11,123 nt of DNA from Gammaproteobacteria bacterium. GTDB lineage: Bacteria; Pseudomonadota; Gammaproteobacteria; GCA-001735895. The notes beneath the pieces are model-generated. The model was not told the DNA's origin. It worked only from the letters and a program-made list of their open reading frames with translations, and did no database searches. Position numbers and translations under genes: made by a program. The stretch's first letter is position 1, and each line of letters begins with the position of its first letter. The stretch spans positions 1 through 11,123 of the forward strand of contig QNFD01000057.1 in assembly GCA_003645435.1 (NCBI GenBank), in the 5' to 3' direction. Below are positions 7,875 through 11,123 of this stretch, piece after piece.

Positions 7875-9914
7875 ATGAATCAAGCCCTTAGTGATACTGA
7901 TGGCGATGACATCACTCTAACTGATGACAATGGCATCGCTCTAACCGATGACGATGGCATCGCTCTAACCGATGTCAGGCTCGAGCAGGTTCGCATTATT
8001 TATGCGGCGATACCCTCGTCTCTGTTGGTTATCCTGATCAATAGCACCATCCTCTCTGCGGTACTATGGAACGTTGTCGATCATGGGATTATATCACTGT
8101 GGTTTTTAGCCAGCAATTCTCTCTCCCTGATTCGTTATCACCTGTACCGACAATTCAGGCGCCAGGAGCGGCAAAAACATTCTACTAATTCCTGGTATCA
8201 GCTGGCCATCATTACCAGCGCCCTCTCCGGTGCTTCCTGGGGCGCCGCCGGAATATTTTTATTCACAGAATCGAGTGTCGTGCACCAGGTTTTCCTCGCC
8301 TTTGTCGTCGCAGGAATGTGCGCTGGCGCTATCACCACCTTATCCTCGGTGCGCAGAGCCGCCTGGGCTTTTGTGGCACTTGCCATCCTGCCGGTTACGA
8401 TTCAGTTTATCCTGCTCGGAACCGCGATTAGTAATGGTATGGCGATCATGTCACTGTTGTTTTTCGTTATGTTGCTATATTCCACCCAAAGACTAAACGC
8501 CACGATCATCGAAACCCTCACCATTCGCAAAGATCGCGAATTGAGCGAGAAAACGATTCGCTACCAGGCACTCTATGACGAATTGACCGATTTGCCGAAC
8601 AGAAGGCACCTACTCGATTCATTAAGACAGGAAATGGCGAATGCTGAACGCCACAATCGTATCGGCGCTGCCTTATTCATTGATCTCGATCGCTTCAAGA
8701 GAATCAATGATTCCCTGGGCCATAGTGTCGGCGACGAGTTGCTTTTACAGATTGCTCGGCGAATTCGTACACGCTTACGCAACGAAGACACAGCGGCCCG
8801 CCTGGGCGGCGACGAGTTCGTGGTATTACTTCCAGAAGTTGGACCCGACGTTAATCTTGCAAGCGCACAGGCAACCAAGATTGCGAATAAAATTCGCCGA
8901 CTATTCCATGCCCCATTTGTAATTCAGGGCCACGACATTCACCTTACCATCAGTGTCGGCATCGCGCTGTTTCCATCGAGGGAAGTAGGCCCGGAAGACC
9001 TGATTCAATATGCCGATGTTGCCATGTACCAGGCCAAGAACGAGGGTCGTGACTGTGTGCGCCTGTTTTCGAACGAATTGCAGGAGGTGGTTAACAATCG
9101 ACATGTAATCGAAAAAGGATTACACCAGGCACTCGAACATAATGAATTCGAAATATATTACCAGGCCCAGTTCGACAGCTCACATCGGGTCAAAGGCGCC
9201 GAGGTATTACTGCGCTGGAACAGCCCTGACAAGGGTATAGTGCTTCCATCGGAATTCATTGAGATTGCCGAACAAACCGGTTTGATTGTACCCATCGGTG
9301 AATGGGTATTGCGCCATGCCTGCGAACAGTTGGCTAAATTAGGCCCGGAATCTGATCTGGTAATCTCGGTAAACGTTTGCCCGCAACAATTTAAAAGCCT
9401 GAAGTTCGCCAATAAAATAGAACGCATCCTGCTCGAAACAGGTGCCGATCCCAGCAAACTCAAGTTCGAAATTACCGAGGGCATGGTAATCAATAACGTT
9501 AAGCAGATCATTGAAACCATGAACACCATAAAACAAATGGGCCCGCGCTTTTCGATCGATGATTTCGGCACCGGCTATTCATCATTGGCTTACCTGAATA
9601 GCCTGCCGGTGAGTGAACTAAAAATCGACCAGTCCTTTGTTCGAGGTATTTCCAGCACATCGGACAATGTCGTCATTGTCGATACCATCATTTTCATGGC
9701 ACAAAACCTGAAACTCGATATCGTCGCTGTCGGCATCGAAACGATTGCAGAGTTAAATTATTTGAAGCAAAAGAAATGCCTGAATTATCAGGGCAATTAT
9801 CTGGCGGAACCTCTACCCTTTGAAAAATTTGAAGTACTAGTTAAAAAATTGGCAGGCGAAGACGACGACGCCGATAAGCCCCTCAAACTGCACAGCGGTA
9901 ACCGGGCGGGCTAG
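7875..9914 (+). CDS. Membrane-bound GGDEF-EAL protein, cyclic-di-GMP signalling
   Basis: A 679-residue inner-membrane signalling protein. Residues 9-32 are an acidic threefold repeat. About six hydrophobic helices follow (roughly 41-65, 71-86, 106-126, 132-152, 158-182, 186-202), an integral-membrane sensor region I cannot assign to a named family. The GGDEF domain (about 230-395) is intact: DELTDLPNRR, GGDEF at 311-315, and the inhibitory I-site RNED (302-305) five residues before it, so cyclic-di-GMP synthesis with product inhibition is plausible. The EAL domain (about 415-660) has EVL (E443) for EAL, N500, EITE (E532, E535), DDFGTGYSS (D562, D563), K583 and Q639. The usual AEGVET reads AVGIET: V619 replaces the glutamate equivalent to RocR E352. 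I therefore expect weak or absent phosphodiesterase activity. No strong ribosome-binding site precedes the ATG; no other in-frame start lies before the first helix. Confidence 0.93.
   Translation: MNQALSDTDGDDITLTDDNGIALTDDDGIALTDVRLEQVRIIYAAIPSSLLVILINSTILSAVLWNVVDHGIISLWFLASNSLSLIRYHLYRQFRRQERQKHSTNSWYQLAIITSALSGASWGAAGIFLFTESSVVHQVFLAFVVAGMCAGAITTLSSVRRAAWAFVALAILPVTIQFILLGTAISNGMAIMSLLFFVMLLYSTQRLNATIIETLTIRKDRELSEKTIRYQALYDELTDLPNRRHLLDSLRQEMANAERHNRIGAALFIDLDRFKRINDSLGHSVGDELLLQIARRIRTRLRNEDTAARLGGDEFVVLLPEVGPDVNLASAQATKIANKIRRLFHAPFVIQGHDIHLTISVGIALFPSREVGPEDLIQYADVAMYQAKNEGRDCVRLFSNELQEVVNNRHVIEKGLHQALEHNEFEIYYQAQFDSSHRVKGAEVLLRWNSPDKGIVLPSEFIEIAEQTGLIVPIGEWVLRHACEQLAKLGPESDLVISVNVCPQQFKSLKFANKIERILLETGADPSKLKFEITEGMVINNVKQIIETMNTIKQMGPRFSIDDFGTGYSSLAYLNSLPVSELKIDQSFVRGISSTSDNVVIVDTIIFMAQNLKLDIVAVGIETIAELNYLKQKKCLNYQGNYLAEPLPFEKFEVLVKKLAGEDDDADKPLKLHSGNRAG
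7899..7970 (+). repeat. Three 24-bp tandem repeats encoding an 8-residue acidic unit
   Basis: Copies occupy 7899-7922, 7923-7946 and 7947-7970. Copies 2 and 3 differ at one base of 24; copy 1 differs from copy 3 at four. Each encodes D-x-x-x-I-x-L-T (DGDDITLT, DDNGIALT, DDDGIALT), and a fourth unit begins with DV. The unit is a multiple of three, so copy-number change would keep the frame. The repeats sit just before the first membrane helix, so presumably on the cytoplasmic or periplasmic lip of the sensor region. Confidence 0.85.
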
Positions 9915-9932
9915 CAGTCAATCGGGCTGCTA
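9912..9932. repeat. Inverted repeat spanning both stop codons of the convergent genes
   Basis: TAGCAG (9912-9917) and CTGCTA (9927-9932) form 6-bp arms around a 9-base loop. The left arm includes the TAG stop of the GGDEF-EAL gene and the right arm is the TAG stop of the minus-strand gene. Without T-runs it is at best a weak bidirectional terminator. Confidence 0.35.
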
Positions 9933-11123
9933 ACTCCTCATTTTATCTCCACTCGGATCGTAAAGCGGTATATCGATAATCTCCGCAGCATACATTTCAC
10001 CATTGATTTCGACCTCCAGTGTGGTCCCGGCCTGCGCCAGTTCAGTCGGAACATAAGCCAACGCCATCGATTTACCGACGTGGTGCGCAAAACCGCCGGA
10101 GGTGACATAACCAACGCAGTCACCATCCTTTAAAATCGCCTCATCATTACAAACATCAATATCGGTGGTATCAACGGTCATTGCCACCAGGCGTTTGCCG
10201 GGCCCGCGTTCGCGCTCCTCGAGCGCTGCCTGTTTACCAATAAAGTCCTTATCCCAGTTGATAAAAGCGTCTAGTCCCGATTCGGCTGCGGTAAAGTCGG
10301 GTCGAAAATCCAGCGTCCATGCACCCCAGTTTTTCTCCAGGCGCAAACTCATTAACGCCCTCGCACCATAAAGCTTAAGCCCCAGGTCTTCACCCTGCTC
10401 GATGATTGACTCGTAAAGCCTCAATTGATATTCGGGGGCTACATAGATCTCGTATCCGAGCTCGCCAGAGAAGGAAAGCCGGTTGAGTATCGCCGGCACC
10501 CCGCCAACAAATGTACGACGTACATCGCGAAACCTGAAAGCCTCCGAGGAAACATCATCGCGGCATATACGCGCCAGTAATTCACGCGACTTCGGTCCCG
10601 AAATAGCCATGCCGTGCCATTCACTGGACTGGTTAGAATAATTCACGTCATAGTCAGCCCGATATTTTTCGAACCATCTCCGGTGCATTTCCTGCACAAC
10701 CCCGGAACACAGTATGAGGAAGTCCTGCTCATCCAGGCAGGCGACGGTCAAGTCCCCGTATAACTTTCCTTTTGGCGTCAACATCGGCGTCAGGGAAATA
10801 CGGCCAGGTGCGGGAATTCTGCCCGCCATTACATACTCGAGAAAGGCTCGCGCACCCGGCCCCTTAAATCGATGCTTGGCGAAATTCGCAATTTCAATAG
10901 CACCCACACTTTCTCGAACCGCCCTGACTTCCGCGCCGACATATTCATGCGCGCGCGAACGTCGGAAGCTAGGTTCCTCGTGTGCGTCTGCCGGGTCATT
11001 CGCGAACCAGAGTGCGCTCTCAAGCCCGAAGGCATCACCCCAGACCGCGCCTTTGGCGCTCAACCGATCGTATAGCGAAGTGGTTTTCTGGCGCCGCCCG
11101 GCCGGCAGGGTTTCATTTGGAAA
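9930..11123 (-). CDS. Dimethylglycine/sarcosine dehydrogenase-like protein, C-terminal half
   Basis: The minus strand is open from the right edge to the TAG at 9932-9930, 397 codons, and reads in from beyond the window. The visible start (TSLYDRLSAKGAVWGDAFGLE, shortened: SLYDRL then GAVWGD) matches the hinge after the FAD-oxidase domain of dimethylglycine/sarcosine dehydrogenase proteins (about 800 residues). The rest is a GcvT-like aminomethyltransferase domain with FKGPGARAFLEYV, ISGPKSRELL, SGELGYEIYV and GARALMSLRLEKNWG, then the GcvT C-terminal barrel with GYVTSGGFAHHVGKSMALAYVP. Such enzymes oxidatively demethylate dimethylglycine or sarcosine, with the GcvT part passing the one-carbon unit to tetrahydrofolate. 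The FAD half is out of view, so the substrate is uncertain. The TTG at 11063-11061 is not the start, since homology continues upstream. The gene ends 15 bases from the convergent GGDEF-EAL gene. Confidence 0.85.
   Translation of the reverse strand, partial: FPNETLPAGRRQKTTSLYDRLSAKGAVWGDAFGLESALWFANDPADAHEEPSFRRSRAHEYVGAEVRAVRESVGAIEIANFAKHRFKGPGARAFLEYVMAGRIPAPGRISLTPMLTPKGKLYGDLTVACLDEQDFLILCSGVVQEMHRRWFEKYRADYDVNYSNQSSEWHGMAISGPKSRELLARICRDDVSSEAFRFRDVRRTFVGGVPAILNRLSFSGELGYEIYVAPEYQLRLYESIIEQGEDLGLKLYGARALMSLRLEKNWGAWTLDFRPDFTAAESGLDAFINWDKDFIGKQAALEERERGPGKRLVAMTVDTTDIDVCNDEAILKDGDCVGYVTSGGFAHHVGKSMALAYVPTELAQAGTTLEVEINGEMYAAEIIDIPLYDPSGDKMRS

Noticed and set aside
7875..7970. EF-hand calcium loops in the acidic repeat
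   Set aside because: The aspartates do not follow the DxDxDG spacing with a hydrophobic at position 8 and Glu at position 12.
11061..11063. TTG as the start of the minus-strand dehydrogenase-like gene
   Set aside because: The frame stays open to the window edge and the upstream residues (KTTSLYDR) match the family hinge, so this is an internal codon.

Overview
The window looks like chromosomal DNA of a gammaproteobacterium of roughly 50% GC. All the recognisable proteins resemble the gammaproteobacterial forms. The order yicC / rph-rdgB-hemW is familiar from that class, and the HemB is of the cysteine-poor Pseudomonas type. I cannot name the species. Gene density is high and I see no insertion sequences, phage genes, tRNAs, rRNAs or CRISPR arrays.

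Layout. At the left edge is the start of yicC (minus strand, running off the window), divergent from a tightly overlapping plus-strand operon rph-rdgB-hemW (RNase PH, house-cleaning nucleotide pyrophosphatase, radical-SAM heme chaperone). A non-coding gap of about 500 bases follows (3426-3929). Its first part is very AT-rich (26 G/C in the 120 bases 3421-3540). Four exact TTATNCACA DnaA boxes lie between 3412 and 3624, two of them forming a close inverted pair. This is the most unusual part of the window and resembles a chromosomal replication origin or another DnaA-binding locus. Next come rpmE2 (zinc-free ribosomal protein bL31) with a strong terminator, an M48 metalloprotease lipoprotein that may be read from a leaderless transcript, and the hemB-aroE pair (porphobilinogen synthase, shikimate dehydrogenase) with a 3-base gap. 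A membrane GGDEF-EAL protein follows. It carries a 24-bp tandem repeat at its N-terminus and lacks one catalytic glutamate in its EAL domain. Convergent with it, 15 bases away, is the C-terminal half of a dimethylglycine/sarcosine dehydrogenase-like protein that runs off the right edge.

How the parts fit. Most of the window is housekeeping: RNA processing (YicC, RNase PH), nucleotide-pool cleaning (RdgB), tetrapyrrole synthesis and heme delivery (HemB, HemW), aromatic amino-acid precursors (AroE), the ribosome (bL31) and envelope quality control (M48 protease). The signalling protein and the methylated-amine/one-carbon enzyme at the right look more like accessory functions. I see no clear new multi-gene system. 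The items most worth following are the DnaA-box cluster and the unusual GGDEF-EAL protein.
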